A DNA stretch of 64,000 nt from Tubulanus polymorphus. Taxonomy: Eukaryota; Nemertea; Palaeonemertea; Tubulaniformes; Tubulanidae. The notes under the pieces were generated by a model. The model did not search any database, was not told the origin of the DNA, and worked only from the letters and a program-made list of their open reading frames with translations. The DNA is taken from positions 2,950,501 to 3,014,500 of the forward strand of contig NC_134028.1 in assembly GCF_964204645.1 (NCBI RefSeq). Direction: 5' to 3'. Shown piece by piece: positions 57,301-64,000 of this stretch. Position 1 is the first letter of the stretch. The number at the start of each line of letters is the position of its first letter. The translations under genes and the position numbers were made by a program.

Positions 57301-57778
57301 CAGGATCGAGGACGATCTCATTCTCATGAGGGCGTCGTCGGCCGATTGAAAGATCATCATTTTCAGACGGAGGATGACACGGTCACTGTCACCGGTACGT
57401 GAATTCTCAAAAAGAAATATTCATAGTTTGAAAACTGCAATAGATATAGCAGCACATTTTAACTTGTCAGTGCATTTACTCCACAGTGCTGTGTATGAAT
57501 CAATGAGGGACATTGCTAATACACTGCATCATGGTGTATCCATGTAGTTAATTATGCTCTGCCGTGAAGATACACTTAAGCACTCAAGCATGGGTCAGGA
57601 TTTTCTAAAACTTTTAAAATTATCTCCAGCACTTTAGGGCAGGAATTGGTCAGCAATGAAAGGGTTAACTAGGATGAAATGAAATGAAAAAGGCGCAATA
57701 CGAATTCATATTCATTTGTTTGAAAAAGCTGATTTAAAATTTTTTCTAGATGCTCATGGTCAAATATCTGCTGTGTGA
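11612..57778 (+). CDS. RAPGEF2: RAPGEF2 orthologue (PDZ-GEF, Rap guanine nucleotide exchange factor), whole gene
   Basis: Twenty-eight core coding exons sum to 4,296 nt, 1,431 aa, and all phases close. Domains in order: cNBD-like 1 (about 24-120), cNBD-like 2 (about 280-385), REM (about 415-505), PDZ (about 525-610), RA (about 755-840), CDC25-homology GEF (about 868-1095) and a Ser/Pro-rich tail ending ISAV. The family activates Rap1/Rap2 at membranes and junctions by GDP-GTP exchange; the RA domain binds GTP-Rap and the tail binds PDZ proteins. ATG 11612 is preceded in frame by TGA and TAG, so it is a true start; its first 23 residues (MSSYFEHEF...) match the long vertebrate N-terminus in length and join position. 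Exon coordinates are in the block entries below. RAPGEF6 is the vertebrate paralogue, so this single invertebrate gene may be co-orthologous to both. Confidence 0.95.
12480..12650. mobile_element. MITE-like element, copy 1
   Basis: It starts GTTCACACTACC and ends CAGTGTGAATGAGG, giving short terminal inverted repeats (TTCACACT/AGTGTGAA). The inside carries several GGTCCG/CGGACC-type blocks (TTTGGGTCCGACCAAATTGG). No transposase frame. Related sequence recurs at about 18711-19010 and 35930-36170, so it is a dispersed non-autonomous family. Confidence 0.5.
14832..14862. other. Short near-perfect hairpin in RAPGEF2 intron 1
   Basis: The arms AGGTAACAGCA (14832-14842) and TGCTGCTACCT (14852-14862) pair at 10 of 11 positions around a 9-nt loop. 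Too short for a microRNA precursor on its own. Possibly a fold-back element end. Confidence 0.35.
18317..18391. repeat. (TA)n microsatellite, about 37 units
   Basis: Uninterrupted TA dinucleotide run of about 74 bases inside RAPGEF2 intron 3; likely length-polymorphic. It accounts for the IYIYIY-type open frame seen in translation. Confidence 0.95.
18711..19010. mobile_element. MITE-like element, copy 2
   Basis: Bounded by GCGTTCACGCTACG on the left and TTAGTGTGAACGTGGC on the right, giving imperfect inverted ends. Internal blocks AACTTTGCTTTGATTG and GCTGATTTAGAAAC are nearly repeated in copy 3 (ATCTTTGCTTTGATTG, GCGGATTTAGAAAC), and the GGTCCGTTCTATATTGGTCC block recalls copy 1. No coding capacity. 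Confidence 0.5.
24690..24790 (+). repeat. Possible tRNA-derived SINE relic
   Basis: GGGGTTCGATCC at 24727-24738 matches a tRNA B box, and TGTTGGAAAGTGG about 30 bp upstream resembles an A box. The flanking bases do not fold into a full cloverleaf, so an intact tRNA gene is not claimed. Confidence 0.25.
25820..25875 (+). promoter_or_regulatory. RAPGEF2: Possible TATA promoter with an 8-nt coding start (ATGCTAGC) before a GTAAGT donor
   Basis: GATATAAAG at 25821-25829 is followed by ATGCTAGC at 25868-25875 and then GTAAGT. The eight coding bases leave phase 2, which is what exon 4 at 37246 needs, and would give Met-Leu-Ala before FGKRTAG. With so few bases the phase match has a one-in-three chance of being accidental. 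Confidence 0.25.
31869..31948 (+). CDS. RAPGEF2: Candidate alternative first coding exon of RAPGEF2 (A)
   Basis: ATG at 31869 opens 26 codons plus two bases ([20 protein letters not shown] and a short IGIEPIG end) and stops at a strong donor GG|GTAAGT. Phase 2 fits exon 4 at 37246 exactly, giving ...EPI-G-FGKRTAG. Use of this exon would drop residues 1-93 of the long form, including the WYILL strands of cNBD1. GGATAAAG at about 31797 is a weak TATA-like motif upstream. The CC pair near the N-terminus could be lipidated, which is only a guess. No transcript evidence is available here. Confidence 0.5.
32047..32073 (+). repeat. (CAG)9 microsatellite
   Basis: Nine perfect CAG units in RAPGEF2 intron 3, 98 nt after the donor of candidate first exon A, followed by GGTAGTGGTAGTAGG. 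Intronic, so no polyglutamine is predicted. Confidence 0.9.
35930..36170. mobile_element. MITE-like element, copy 3
   Basis: Shares ATCTTTGCTTTGATTG, GACTAGTGATA and GCGGATTTAGAAAC with copy 2, and paired TTGGTCC/GGACCA blocks with copies 1 and 2 (GGTCCGCTCTTAATTGGTCC; ATGAATGGACCAG). The inverted ends are weaker here (right end TTTGAATGCGGC). Non-coding. Confidence 0.45.
37246..37321 (+). CDS. RAPGEF2: RAPGEF2 core exon 4: end of cNBD-like domain 1
   Basis: Acceptor TTTTCTAG, donor GTT|GTAAGT, 76 nt, phase 2 in and phase 0 out. It encodes [20 protein letters not shown] then SDMVV, the familiar RAPGEF2 stretch that ends the first cyclic-nucleotide-like barrel. This is the exon to which the upstream alternative first exons would splice. 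Confidence 0.95.
38011..38265 (+). CDS. RAPGEF2: Candidate alternative first coding exon of RAPGEF2 (B), with a coding 30-bp repeat
   Basis: ATG at 38011 opens 85 codons ending at AAACAG|GTATGA in phase 0, which fits exon 5 at 42375 (...IELKQ then IDYPEVHMK). The N-terminus ([15 protein letters not shown]) leads into three to four copies of [10 protein letters not shown]-type decapeptides, encoded by a 30-bp tandem repeat at about 38050-38150, then an acidic and Ser-rich end. The leader contains ACTATTTAAG about 105 nt upstream. A product starting here would lack all of cNBD1, like the commonly annotated vertebrate RAPGEF2 form that begins downstream of that domain. Codon use and the long open frame favour a real exon; no transcript is available. 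Confidence 0.55.
38904..39035. repeat. 44-bp tandem repeat, 3 copies
   Basis: Units start GGATTCAGTTACACAGTTGT at 38904, 38948 and 38992, with a few substitutions. Each contains GAGTTAGAGTTAACTC, an inverted GAGTTA/TAACTC core also present in the adjoining 29-bp array, so the two arrays may share an origin. Confidence 0.85.
39030..39144. repeat. 29-bp tandem repeat, 4 copies
   Basis: Unit GAGTTAATAGAGTCAAATCT plus TAACTCATT; three copies are identical and the fourth is one base shorter. Each unit carries GAGTTAA and TTAACTC arms and can form a small hairpin. Intronic, directly after the 44-bp array. Confidence 0.9.
39523..39666. repeat. 23-bp minisatellite, 6 copies plus a partial
   Basis: Unit GACCTGGATCCAGTGCGATA plus GTT. 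The first two copies have GTGTGA, the last four GTGCGA, and a truncated copy ends at 39666. GGATCC in each unit lies within the palindrome CTGGATCCAG. The array creates the open frames seen on the minus strand; they are not genes. Confidence 0.95.
40370..40580. mobile_element. Dispersed repeat with GTCAGGGAAA blocks, copy A
   Basis: Shares AGATTGCTAGATCA, GTAAAATCAAA, TCTTACATATTTGG and AGTCAGGGAAAAAGCAGGTT with the copies at 44505-44680 and 49800-50055. No coding frame. Probably a short non-autonomous element spread through introns of this genome. Confidence 0.5.
42375..43388 (+). CDS. RAPGEF2: RAPGEF2 core exons 5-7: linker between the two cNBD-like domains
   Basis: Exons 42375-42521, 42695-42919 and 43284-43388, all phase 0 to phase 0. 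Exon 5 ([14 protein letters not shown]...) follows the MVV of exon 4. Exon 6 is Ser/Asp-rich and ends with an acidic run ([15 protein letters not shown]) that matches the acidic patch of vertebrate RAPGEF2. Exon 7 encodes [20 protein letters not shown], the lead-in helices of the second domain. The exon 6 donor GAG|GTTATT is weak. Because all three exons are multiples of three, skipping would keep the frame. Confidence 0.93.
43040..43150. repeat. Possible truncated copy of the CAGGGAA dispersed repeat
   Basis: It contains ACTCAGGGAATCTGACAAAA, CCTGGAAAAACTCG and a flanking GTGGCC, like pieces of the copies at 40370 and 49800, but it is shorter and more diverged. Confidence 0.3.
43773..44428 (+). 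CDS. RAPGEF2: RAPGEF2 core exons 8-9: cNBD-like domain 2
   Basis: Exons 43773-43969 (phase 2 out) and 44206-44428. Strong landmarks: [38 protein letters not shown], then [31 protein letters not shown]. The fold is a cyclic-nucleotide-binding domain, but the phosphate-binding cassette lacks the usual FGE and the PRAAT-type arginine, having FGITPTM instead. Classical cAMP binding is therefore not predicted, as noted for this protein family. The exon ends with NRKGHIVIR, which leads into the REM domain. Confidence 0.96.
44505..44680. mobile_element. Dispersed repeat with GTCAGGGAAA blocks, copy B
   Basis: TACTTGGAAATCAGGGAAAT at the left, CTAGATCACGTGTTAAATCA and AATAGTTTCCATCTGTTTTA in the middle, CAGGGAAAACAACATGCATG at the right, ending in AAGAGCGGCCCTG. 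All of these recur in copy C at 49800-50055 with small changes. Confidence 0.6.
44730..45205 (+). CDS. RAPGEF2: RAPGEF2 core exons 10-11: REM (Ras exchanger motif) domain
   Basis: Exons 44730-44894 and 45098-45205, both phase 0. The block [36 protein letters not shown], then [14 protein letters not shown] is a textbook REM domain, which stabilises the catalytic helical hairpin of the CDC25 domain. It ends LLERE|, where the vertebrate protein continues KMGGHLRLL. In this genome a 2.5-kb intron with two candidate microexons intervenes. Confidence 0.97.
45589..45621 (+). CDS. RAPGEF2: Candidate 33-nt microexon of RAPGEF2 ([11 protein letters not shown])
   Basis: A T-rich tract and TGTATCAG precede 33 open nucleotides ending CAG|GTAATT. 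Length is a multiple of three, both edges are phase 0, and inclusion between REM and PDZ keeps the frame. Not part of the family core I recognise, so it would be alternatively spliced. Confidence 0.4.
45622..47739. other. RAPGEF2: RAPGEF2 intron between REM and PDZ exons
   Basis: Outside the second microexon this is ordinary AT-rich intron. A further AG...GT-bounded stretch near 46789 (AAGTCTCTACGATTGCTGG) is 19 nt long and would break the frame. Short open frames at 46406-46660 and 46869-47138 show no recognisable domain. Confidence 0.6.
46507..46542 (+). CDS. RAPGEF2: Candidate 36-nt microexon of RAPGEF2 ([12 protein letters not shown])
   Basis: TTTCTATTACAG precedes 36 open nucleotides ending AAG|GTATCT. 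Also phase 0 on both sides and a multiple of three. It would add a basic, Tyr-containing 12-residue insert at the same point as the 33-nt microexon. Their order and compatibility allow either, both or neither. Confidence 0.4.
47740..48128 (+). CDS. RAPGEF2: RAPGEF2 core exons 12-13: PDZ domain
   Basis: Exons 47740-47943 (phase 0) and 48020-48128 (phase 1 out). [20 protein letters not shown] joins REM to PDZ; the PDZ core reads [36 protein letters not shown], then [18 protein letters not shown]. The carboxylate-binding loop has CGIF in place of GLGF, close to the GFGIF of the vertebrate protein. The PDZ domain targets the protein to membranes and receptors. Confidence 0.97.
48245..48491 (+). 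CDS. RAPGEF2: RAPGEF2 core exon 14: basic/Ser-rich linker
   Basis: 247 nt, phase 1 in, phase 2 out. It encodes a linker with two Lys/Met-rich basic runs ([13 protein letters not shown]) and Ser clusters ([18 protein letters not shown]). The sequence corresponds in position to the vertebrate NKLKKILDKTR region between PDZ and RA. High GC relative to flanks, typical of coding exons here. Confidence 0.93.
49168..49769 (+). CDS. RAPGEF2: RAPGEF2 core exons 15-17: linker and Ras-association (RA) domain
   Basis: Exons 49168-49417, 49517-49581 and 49662-49769. A Ser-rich linker ([30 protein letters not shown]) leads to [57 protein letters not shown] and [12 protein letters not shown], the ubiquitin-like RA fold. 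In this family RA binds GTP-loaded Rap and gives positive feedback at membranes. Phases 2-0, 0-2 and 2-2 close correctly. Confidence 0.96.
49800..50055. mobile_element. Dispersed repeat with GTCAGGGAAA blocks, copy C
   Basis: The longest copy. Left edge GGTGGCGCCACTTACCTGGA, right edge AATGGCCACCCTGG, giving short inverted ends (GGTGGC/GCCACC). It shares AGATTGCTAGATCACACGT, AATAGTTTCCATCT and repeated GTCAGGGAA with copies A and B. Entirely intronic and non-coding. Confidence 0.6.
50097..51100 (+). CDS. RAPGEF2: RAPGEF2 core exons 18-21: CDC25-homology Rap exchange domain
   Basis: Exons 50097-50325, 50476-50575, 50660-50871 and 50954-51100. Landmarks in order: [147 protein letters not shown]. 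These are the catalytic helices of a Rap GEF, including the hairpin that opens the nucleotide site. All phases close and no key block is missing, so the enzyme should be active. Confidence 0.98.
51308..52884 (+). CDS. RAPGEF2: RAPGEF2 core exons 22-25: Ser/Pro-rich regulatory tail, first part
   Basis: Exons 51308-51457, 51705-51888, 52078-52317 and 52705-52884. The basic motif RRKSRRAST and [19 protein letters not shown] match the conserved helix after the GEF domain. Next come [10 protein letters not shown] (vertebrate LKKILSLSEEG), [10 protein letters not shown] and Ser-rich stretches that are likely phosphorylation and SH3/14-3-3 targets. The frame stays open for 43 codons past the exon 24 donor (to TAG at 52443-52445) and about 20 codons past the exon 25 donor, so intron retention could give alternative ends. 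Confidence 0.92.
53681..53772 (+). CDS. RAPGEF2: Optional RAPGEF2 exon: alternative terminal exon or 9-nt microexon
   Basis: After TTCTGTAG the frame (phase 1 in) reads [20 protein letters not shown] and on to SSFW, then TGA at 53770-53772. ERQRKVSTV recalls the RRQRHSVSIVE of vertebrate RAPGEF2, so the exon is probably real. Its donor TTTTG|GTGAGT leaves phase 2, which does not fit the next exon (phase 1). Either it ends the protein at this TGA, or the inner donor CCAAC|GTAAGG is used, giving a 9-nt in-frame microexon (ERQ). Confidence 0.5.
55145..55240. repeat. About 29-bp A-rich tandem repeat, 3 copies
   Basis: Unit AAGTGAAAATTCCTGAAAAT plus TGAAAAAAA, with variation only in the A-run length and one GAAA/GAGA change. 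A fourth partial copy ends the array. It explains the Phe-rich minus-strand open frame there. Confidence 0.85.
55425..57778 (+). CDS. RAPGEF2: RAPGEF2 core exons 26-28: Pro-rich tail and C-terminal PDZ ligand
   Basis: Exons 55425-55514, 57170-57394 and 57750-57778, phases 1-1, 1-1 and 1-stop. Exon 26 is Pro-rich (RPALPPYS). Exon 27 has [11 protein letters not shown], containing a PPDY WW-ligand as in vertebrate RAPGEF2 (KPPDYN), and ends [11 protein letters not shown]. The tiny last exon gives DAHGQISAV then TGA. The last residues SAV are the same class of PDZ ligand as in vertebrate RAPGEF2, which binds MAGI-type scaffolds. NEDD4-type ligases are known to bind the PY motifs, so ubiquitin control is likely. 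Confidence 0.94.
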
Positions 57779-58820
57779 AGATGAAATCCGACGTAGAAGA
57801 GGAATAAATATTGTCTCTGAGCTATAGTGGTTCCATCCACTCAAGAGAGAGTGAGAGAGAGAGGTCAGCTTCAGGTGTTGCATTGCTGTGTGCTGTCGAT
57901 CTAAACACCCGTCCATCTTGTACACATGAACATTAACAAACGTCGTGGTTTGAATTTGTGCAAGTGAGATTAAAGTGCAGGAAGTGAGACAGAGAGAAAG
58001 ATCTACGATTTGGCAAACAGTTGACAGAGGTTCTTTGTGGTCTTAAAGCAATTCTCACGTTAGAAATTCTACGAACACTTCTTAAATCGGGATTTGTTTT
58101 TTTTTTCTGTTTCTTGAAGAACACGTCATGTATAAAACTATACAAACATTCTGAACTGTCCACAAACAATTGTTTGATTTATTTCAGATAATGTAAATTA
58201 ACATTTTATAAATTTTTACTCTTATGAATCAGTCCGTGAAGAACATTGTAATTATTGTTTTCTTTTTTGGATGGAATTCGAGATTTAGAATGTTTTTTTC
58301 CCCTAATCTTTTGTTTCAAAGCGTTAATCTTCTTTTGAGTTGTTAAAGCTATTTCAACTTTACATTAGTCTGTGTTAATTAGTAAAATTAATTTCCATAT
58401 GTGCACTGACAATGTCTTGTCATATGTATTGTGAAGCCATGAAGCTTTATGTGGTTTACAGCTTAAAGTTATAAGGCGACATTCCACGTGTGTCATTTAG
58501 TTTTAGCTTGTGTAGCTATACCTAAAGTAAACTAATTGTAAATCGTCACCGATTTCGAACTAGATACTGTAGAATTTGACCACCCTGCACAGCAAGAAAT
58601 GATCAAGTTACTGATGAAGTTGCACATACATTATGTGGCTCGCATAACGTGCTTATTGTATTATTTTCCTATGTAATTTATTTAATATCTGTAAACTGGT
58701 TTTTACTGTAAATGTGTAGATATGTGTTGTATTATAAATGAATATAAGTGCGCAATTTGTATATAGAAATTAAACTTGTAAAGTAATCTGTGGATAAAAT
58801 AAACTGCAGTTTTATATGAA
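57779..58820 (+). other. RAPGEF2: RAPGEF2 3' UTR with AATAAA at 58798-58803
   Basis: About 1 kb of AT-rich non-coding DNA after the stop, with a GAGAGTGAGAGAGAGAGG patch at about 57846. The canonical AATAAA at 58798-58803 is followed by T/GT-rich sequence (TGACTTGCTGTTGTTG), the best cleavage candidate. Confidence 0.6.
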
Positions 58821-61017
58821 CAAATATTTGACTTGCTGTTGTTGAATGATTCTTATGGTTTGAAGTTTTCTTAACTGATGAAATTGGCGAAACCCTGCAA
58901 AGGACCTATGGAACAAAAGCACAAAGAGCTATTAGTTAAAGGCTATGATTAGTTTCCTCAACCCCTACCCCAACGATCCAGGATATGGCGAAGAAAATCT
59001 CAAGGACAAAAACTATTTGGATGCTGGATTGACAATGATATAACTCCTGATCATCAACTCTGTGATTATATACTCCCGTCTACACCAGCGGGTAGTCTAC
59101 GGTTTATCACAATATTGATTCTTATTTTTTAATGGTCAAATGTCGATTGTATAAATACTATAAATCTGTACTAATCAGAAGGTAGGAATCGTCGTAGATA
59201 AAACTTTCGAGGTAGAGCGATAGAACTTCTTGTGAGATTATCACTCGAAACACATGTTCAAAGTTCACCCCAGTTGAGACAGATCTTGTACCGGTACTGC
59301 AGTTACATGTATTGTGTCTCATTGTTTTGTAACATTGGAAATTGATCTTTGACTTCGTGGTAATAAATCATTTGTAGTACTCGTCATCAATGTGTTAATT
59401 GTCATTGGGGAGATATCGCATCTCTTCGTAGATACATTGATGAAAAAAGCTATTTCACCAGTCCCTTAGTCAGGAATTTCCAAACTAATTCCAAACGGCA
59501 ACTTTTCCATGCAAAAGGCATTCACAAGACAAAACTAGTTGATACAAAGATTCATTATACATATATAAGATTTTCGAGATCAGAAAAAAAAAATCTACCG
59601 TACGTATTTTTGTTCGTATTTTACAAAAGAACAAACTCCTACAGTATCGAACCAGAGACCTCCAACGTATCAAAAAAAGAGTTTGAGACAAAAGACACAC
59701 TGAAATCATTTTTCAATAATTAGAAGTTCAGGGATAAATAAACCTCTTGTGGATATTGAAAAAATAGATGGTTACGGCTTGAAAATGATGAATTGTTTTT
59801 TTATTGAATCACATGTTATATCGCTGTTTAAGTTGAGTTTTTAATTCAAACTGATATGAACTTGAAACTTGTCGATAACTTTATCTGTACTGAGGTCATC
59901 GATTGCATTGTTTTGCATTGTGGACACAATTTACTTTGAGGCCTCCTGATAAGACAACCATATTTGGGCTTTCCCATATTTGGTAGAAGGATTCCCCATA
60001 TTTGGTAGTACCTAACCTTTATCAAATGGGACATAATGCCGGTAATGAAATAATGCCGCTGATCAAAGTCTCGCGGTGTCGGATGATTATGAAATTTATT
60101 TACAAACAAGAACTGCTTTTTCCGCCTCATCGAAGTTACCAATTAAATTTGCATATCTTTTGCCGTCAGTCGACAAGTTACTTCTAATACGAGGACTGTG
60201 CCGTGTGCCTCCTTACATCACCCAAATGTCGAAATGTTAGTCAATTTAGAATTGCGGGATTAGGCCCCTATAACGTTTTCTTTCTCTGTAGCCTAGATAT
60301 GAGACATTGATTTCATACATTTGTCGTTTAAGTTTTGGGCCCAGCCTAATTCATTTAAAACGACCCATTTACTAATACTACTAGAGTAGCGAATATTTAA
60401 AATTAGGGATTCGAACCCACCTTTCTAGGCTCAACGCTTATCAAAATATTACTACGCGAAAAAGAACATTCTCAAACATTATTGAAAAAAACCGGATTAT
60501 CATCGCATTATTAACGAAGACATTTGCTGAATATATTTAGATAGCATTTTATTTTGAATTTGTAACTAAAATTCCTACCAGTGTGCGAACTATGTTGTTC
60601 GCGCATAGATACCAAGGTTAAATCAAGGTGTTCTTAGGTCATTATTAATCGGATCGTGTTTCGCAGTTTTGACCATTTGTTTCTTCATGTTCTGGCTGAA
60701 TTTGTCGTTGTTTCGGAGATTTTAGACACTAATAAAGACTGTGAAGATGAGTATGCTGTGTCGAGTGAATGATATATACTATAGCGACTATTCTGATACA
60801 ACTGTCAGTTGAATATTTAGCGATATTTATTCTCTCTTCGGACTTCGTTGTGTGTGTGTGGGACCGGGACACCACTGCTGATATACCGGTTGGTGCCTAG
60901 CTAGTGCTGTGTGCCACAAACTTGTAACCTAGGCAGCTCGATCGCGTAAAAGCATCCAGTCTTATGTTAGTTAAAGCAGAACATAAAACAATACAACCAT
61001 TACATAATAAATCTACC
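58821..61017. other. Spacer between RAPGEF2 and SLC25A38
   Basis: No convincing gene on either strand. On the minus strand, around 60405-60425, GGTGGGTTCGAATCCC matches a tRNA B box, but no cloverleaf could be completed. The last 200 bp (TGTGTGTGTGGGACCGGGAC onward) is richer in GC and probably contains the SLC25A38 promoter and leader; no TATA box is obvious. Confidence 0.45.
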
Positions 61018-63763
61018 ATGGAAGGTCTACTCAGTGTAAGTAAAAGTAGAGATCAATCACTGTTTCTGATTGGACTTTTGTTGACATCCTCGTTTAAGAA
61101 ATTGAGCATTTGATTTATAAAATGCTTTTCTTTGAATTACAGTCGCCCCTTGTGAAGTCATTTTTAGCCGGTTCGTTCAGTGGTACATGTTCCACTGTTA
61201 TATTTCAACCATTCGATCTTGTCAAAACGCGTCTTCAGTCACCAGTCGCTATTGGGTCAGTGTTCTATGATTCTCGATGACAAGATAAAATCCCACTATT
61301 TACAGATTAAAAGAATTTAAAAACAAGAATTTATTTATTAAATCTAAAATATTTAAAAGACACGACGTTTCGATCTCGCCCTAGAGATCATCGTCAGGTG
61401 TGTTTCTATTCTCGATGACGTTTGCGTTATAAACCTACAGTATTTTAATCTCACATATTTTCTATTGTAGTTCTGCACCAAACAGTATGATAGCGACGAT
61501 ATCTTGTGTCATTCGTAATGAAAGAATTGTCGGTCTTTGGAAAGGAATGTCACCAGTAAGTACGACTGAAAGGGGGATTTAGATCAAGTCGATTAAGCTG
61601 CTTTTAAAGTGAAGCTTATATTTCTTTATTCATTTCAGTCGATTTCAAGGACTATTCCAGGTGTTGGAATGTATTTTTCATCTCTTCACTGGCTCAAATC
61701 AACATTTGGGTAGGTTTCTTGTAATCGTAGGATTTTTCTGTCCGTAAATTTCGCTCGATTTTTCGTTTCCACTTCATTGAATTTCTTCTGTTCTTCTTGT
61801 ATAAATAGGAGTTCAGAGCCGGGTCCTATGGAGTCAGTTGTCCTCGGCGCCCTAGCGCGATCATTGTCTGGAGTCCTCTTACTACCAATAACAGTGATTA
61901 AAACACGATTTGAAGTACGATTATTGACTCTATCAGATAAAAATAATGTTTACTGACTATTTTCAGAACTTGAAGTTGATGTTGTTATGATTTCAGAGTG
62001 GTCAGTATCAGTATAAGAACATAGTTCACGCCTTGGTTATGATTCATCGCACAGAAGGAGCTAAAGGTAAAATCAGTGGATATTCTGATGTCCCTTCAAA
62101 ATCTGATACAACAAAAATTCAAATTTCCATACAGCGTTGATATGTTTGTTATAGGTTTATATAGTGGACTGGGAGCGACGTTGATGAGAGATGCTCCTTT
62201 CTCCGGTCTCTACCTCATGTTTTATACACAACTGAAGAAATCTGCATTTCAACGTAAGTAATTTCACACTCATTGCCCTCGTGCCCTCTGTGTGGTGGTG
62301 CTTGCTTTTCATAGAATAGCGATTACTTTGTGAGAGTCTAATTTTTTTTAACAAGACTCACAAACCACAAAGTATTGGCTGTTATGTGTATTAACACACT
62401 GCTAGCTGTGTTGTATACCAAGCTTCTCTAACAGAAGAGTTTTCTTTATTTTTCTAGACACTTCTCCCAGCTACCAAGTTAAATCTGATATCATACTAAG
62501 GGTGAGGTGTATACGGTAATTTTATTATTAAAGTATTTTTATTTCTATGTCAGGATGAGTTAGTGTTGCTGATGTGAGGAACGGTATTGCTGATGCCTTG
62601 TAATACTCTTGACTCTTTCATTTTTGGTTCTCGTATTTCCTGTTTTTAGACTAATTCAAACGCACTAAACGATGTGCGTAGTTCTTTCCTGAGGCATATC
62701 ATCTGCTTGAGTAGTAGTTCCGTCTTGAGATGATAAAATGTGTGTAACATTCTTTTGACACATAAAAAAAATATATACCTCCAGTTTTAAGAATATAATG
62801 AGTAAACACTTAGATTTTACATTGTAAAAATGAGTCAAATATGTCGAGCAGAATTGTAAATGGTGATAGCTGACATATTTGTGGTCAAGACAAAAGATCT
62901 GATAGTGAAAAATTATCTTCATATTTCAAGTGCCTTAATATAGCAGTTTGTAACTTATGACATTTTGATTAAGGTTGATTATGTACCGGTTACGTCAAAT
63001 CCCTATCGTGTTTATTAAGCTTTGAGTACAGTAAAACAGTGCAATTAATATTTTCTAGAAGGTCTGCATCATGGCATTTCCCTGTCCACTGTTTAAAATC
63101 AGGTTTAAGGCTTATATCTAATGTCTGTTTGCAATTTCATATTTTTGCAGGTGATTTGAAAGAACACCATAAACCTCTGGTGTATTTCATGTGCGGTGTA
63201 ATGGCGGGATCGTTGGCTTCTGTTGTTACACAACCCGCTGATGTTATTAAAACACACATGCAACTCTACCCGGATAGATTCAGTTCAGTTTCCAGTGCCA
63301 TCATGCATATTTACAAGGTTTGTCTGGTTTTTAAGAACCAGAAGCTAGACACATTGTTCATTAGTGCATACGTGTACATCTGTCAAAGTCTCTTCTATTC
63401 AATTACTTATCTTGCCTATTATCTGACCCTGTAGACATCTTGACCGATTTATCTATTTATTTAAACATTTTGACCTCGTTTTGTGTGTGCAAAGAGTAAT
63501 CTAGGGATGTAACATTGAAATGATCAAGACCGATAGGAAAATAATCAGATTGTTGTCAATTTCAGACTGATGGTGTTGTTGGTTTTATGAGAGGCATTAT
63601 TCCGCGCTGTTTGAGACGGACATTAATGGCTGCTATGGCGTGGACAGTATATGAACAGGTAATTAAGTAACAGTACAATTTACAAATTGATTCTCATCTG
63701 ATGAAATTGCTCAAATGATGTTTGTTTCTTCAGATAATGAAAGGAGTTGGAATGAAGGCTTAG
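61018..63763 (+). CDS. SLC25A38: Mitochondrial glycine carrier SLC25A38
   Basis: Ten exons: 61018-61035, 61143-61255, 61471-61555, 61639-61709, 61809-61914, 61997-62066, 62155-62253, 63151-63317, 63566-63658, 63734-63763; 852 nt, 283 aa (human 304 aa, with a longer N-terminus). Three mitochondrial-carrier repeats are visible: [20 protein letters not shown] and [10 protein letters not shown], each after a hydrophobic helix. The second has Thr where most carriers have Asp/Glu, as SLC25A38 does. Other signatures: [63 protein letters not shown]. It imports glycine across the inner membrane for 5-aminolevulinate and heme synthesis. The first exon codes only MEGLLS. Confidence 0.95.
61318..61405. 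repeat. Dispersed repeat fragment in SLC25A38 intron 2
   Basis: ACGACGTTTCGATCTCGCCC followed by TAGAGATCATCGTCAGGTGT resembles a motif pair seen widely in invertebrate repeats. Only one copy was noticed in this window, so the call rests on recall. Confidence 0.35.
62458..62501 (+). other. SLC25A38: Possible 44-nt poison exon in SLC25A38 intron 7
   Basis: TTATTTTTCTAG precedes 44 open nucleotides ending AGG|GTGAGG. Both splice signals look strong, but the length shifts the frame; exon 8 would then read GTG ATT TGA and stop at once. The constitutive join (62253 to 63151, giving [11 protein letters not shown]) is clean, so this exon is at best a regulatory, unproductive one. Confidence 0.3.
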
Positions 63764-63977
63764 CGTTGTATGCATGCATGCATTTCGTTTCCATCCATCA
63801 TAGTAGTAATGGACAATTGAACATGCATTTATCATATCAGTCACAAGTGAGAAATTAGAGCAATAACTTTCACAACTGAGATTTTCAATTGTCTGTGAAC
63901 TGTGAAGTTTGTGGGAGCTGCATTGATGATGGATTTATGAAATATTGATCCATGACAAACTTCCTTCCATATCTCAA

Positions 63978-63983
63978 AATAAA
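63978..63983 (+). terminator. SLC25A38: Polyadenylation signal AATAAA for SLC25A38
   Basis: AATAAA 215 nt after the stop codon, 17 bases before the window end, so the cleavage site is at or beyond the edge. Confidence 0.6.
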
Positions 63984-64000
63984 CAGCTAATTATAAGTAA

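Noticed and set aside
59846-60187. Open frames and a B-box-like GGTTCGAATCC nearby at 60410 (minus)
   Set aside because: No protein similarity, and no full tRNA cloverleaf or A box at the right spacing.

Overview
The window is animal nuclear DNA: AT-rich, with split genes, GT-AG introns, AATAAA/ATTAAA polyadenylation signals and many short dispersed repeats. The intron-exon style, moderate intron size and a RING-ligase family that I associate with molluscs and other lophotrochozoans suggest a marine invertebrate. I cannot name the species. No rRNA, intact tRNA, CRISPR array, viral gene or bacterial-type operon was seen.

Layout, left to right: (1) 1-2400, no recognisable gene, probably 3' flank of the next gene. 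(2) 2423-3556, minus strand, a tetraspan MS4A/ENTREP-like membrane protein with PPxY motifs; a non-coding first exon probably lies near 4192. (3) A divergent promoter around 4200-4381 with two oppositely oriented CCAAT boxes. (4) 4382-5704, plus strand, gankyrin (PSMD10), six exons, 224 aa. (5) 6572-8822, plus strand, a TATA-box gene for a 440-aa E3 ligase with a C-terminal NEURL-type RING and a plant-like domain layout. (6) 11612-57778, plus strand, the main gene: a RAPGEF2 (PDZ-GEF) orthologue with 28 core coding exons over about 46 kb, about 1,431 aa, in the order cNBD1, cNBD2, REM, PDZ, RA, CDC25-homology, and a tail ending in a PDZ ligand. (7) 61018-63763, plus strand, SLC25A38, the mitochondrial glycine carrier, 283 aa.

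Most of the unexpected structure is in RAPGEF2. Its 21.7-kb third intron and the following intron hold two open first-exon candidates (31869-31948 and 38011-38265). Each starts with ATG, ends at a good donor and is in the correct phase for the next RAPGEF2 exon. Using them would remove part or all of the first cyclic-nucleotide-binding-like domain. Two in-frame microexons (33 and 36 nt) sit between the REM and PDZ exons, and there are several possible alternative 3' ends. All joins were read by eye and frame-checked arithmetically; no transcript or homology search was available.

The genes are mostly conserved housekeeping and signalling genes: proteasome assembly, ubiquitin ligation, Rap GTPase activation and mitochondrial glycine import for heme. 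Nothing links them as a cluster except the shared promoter of the first pair.
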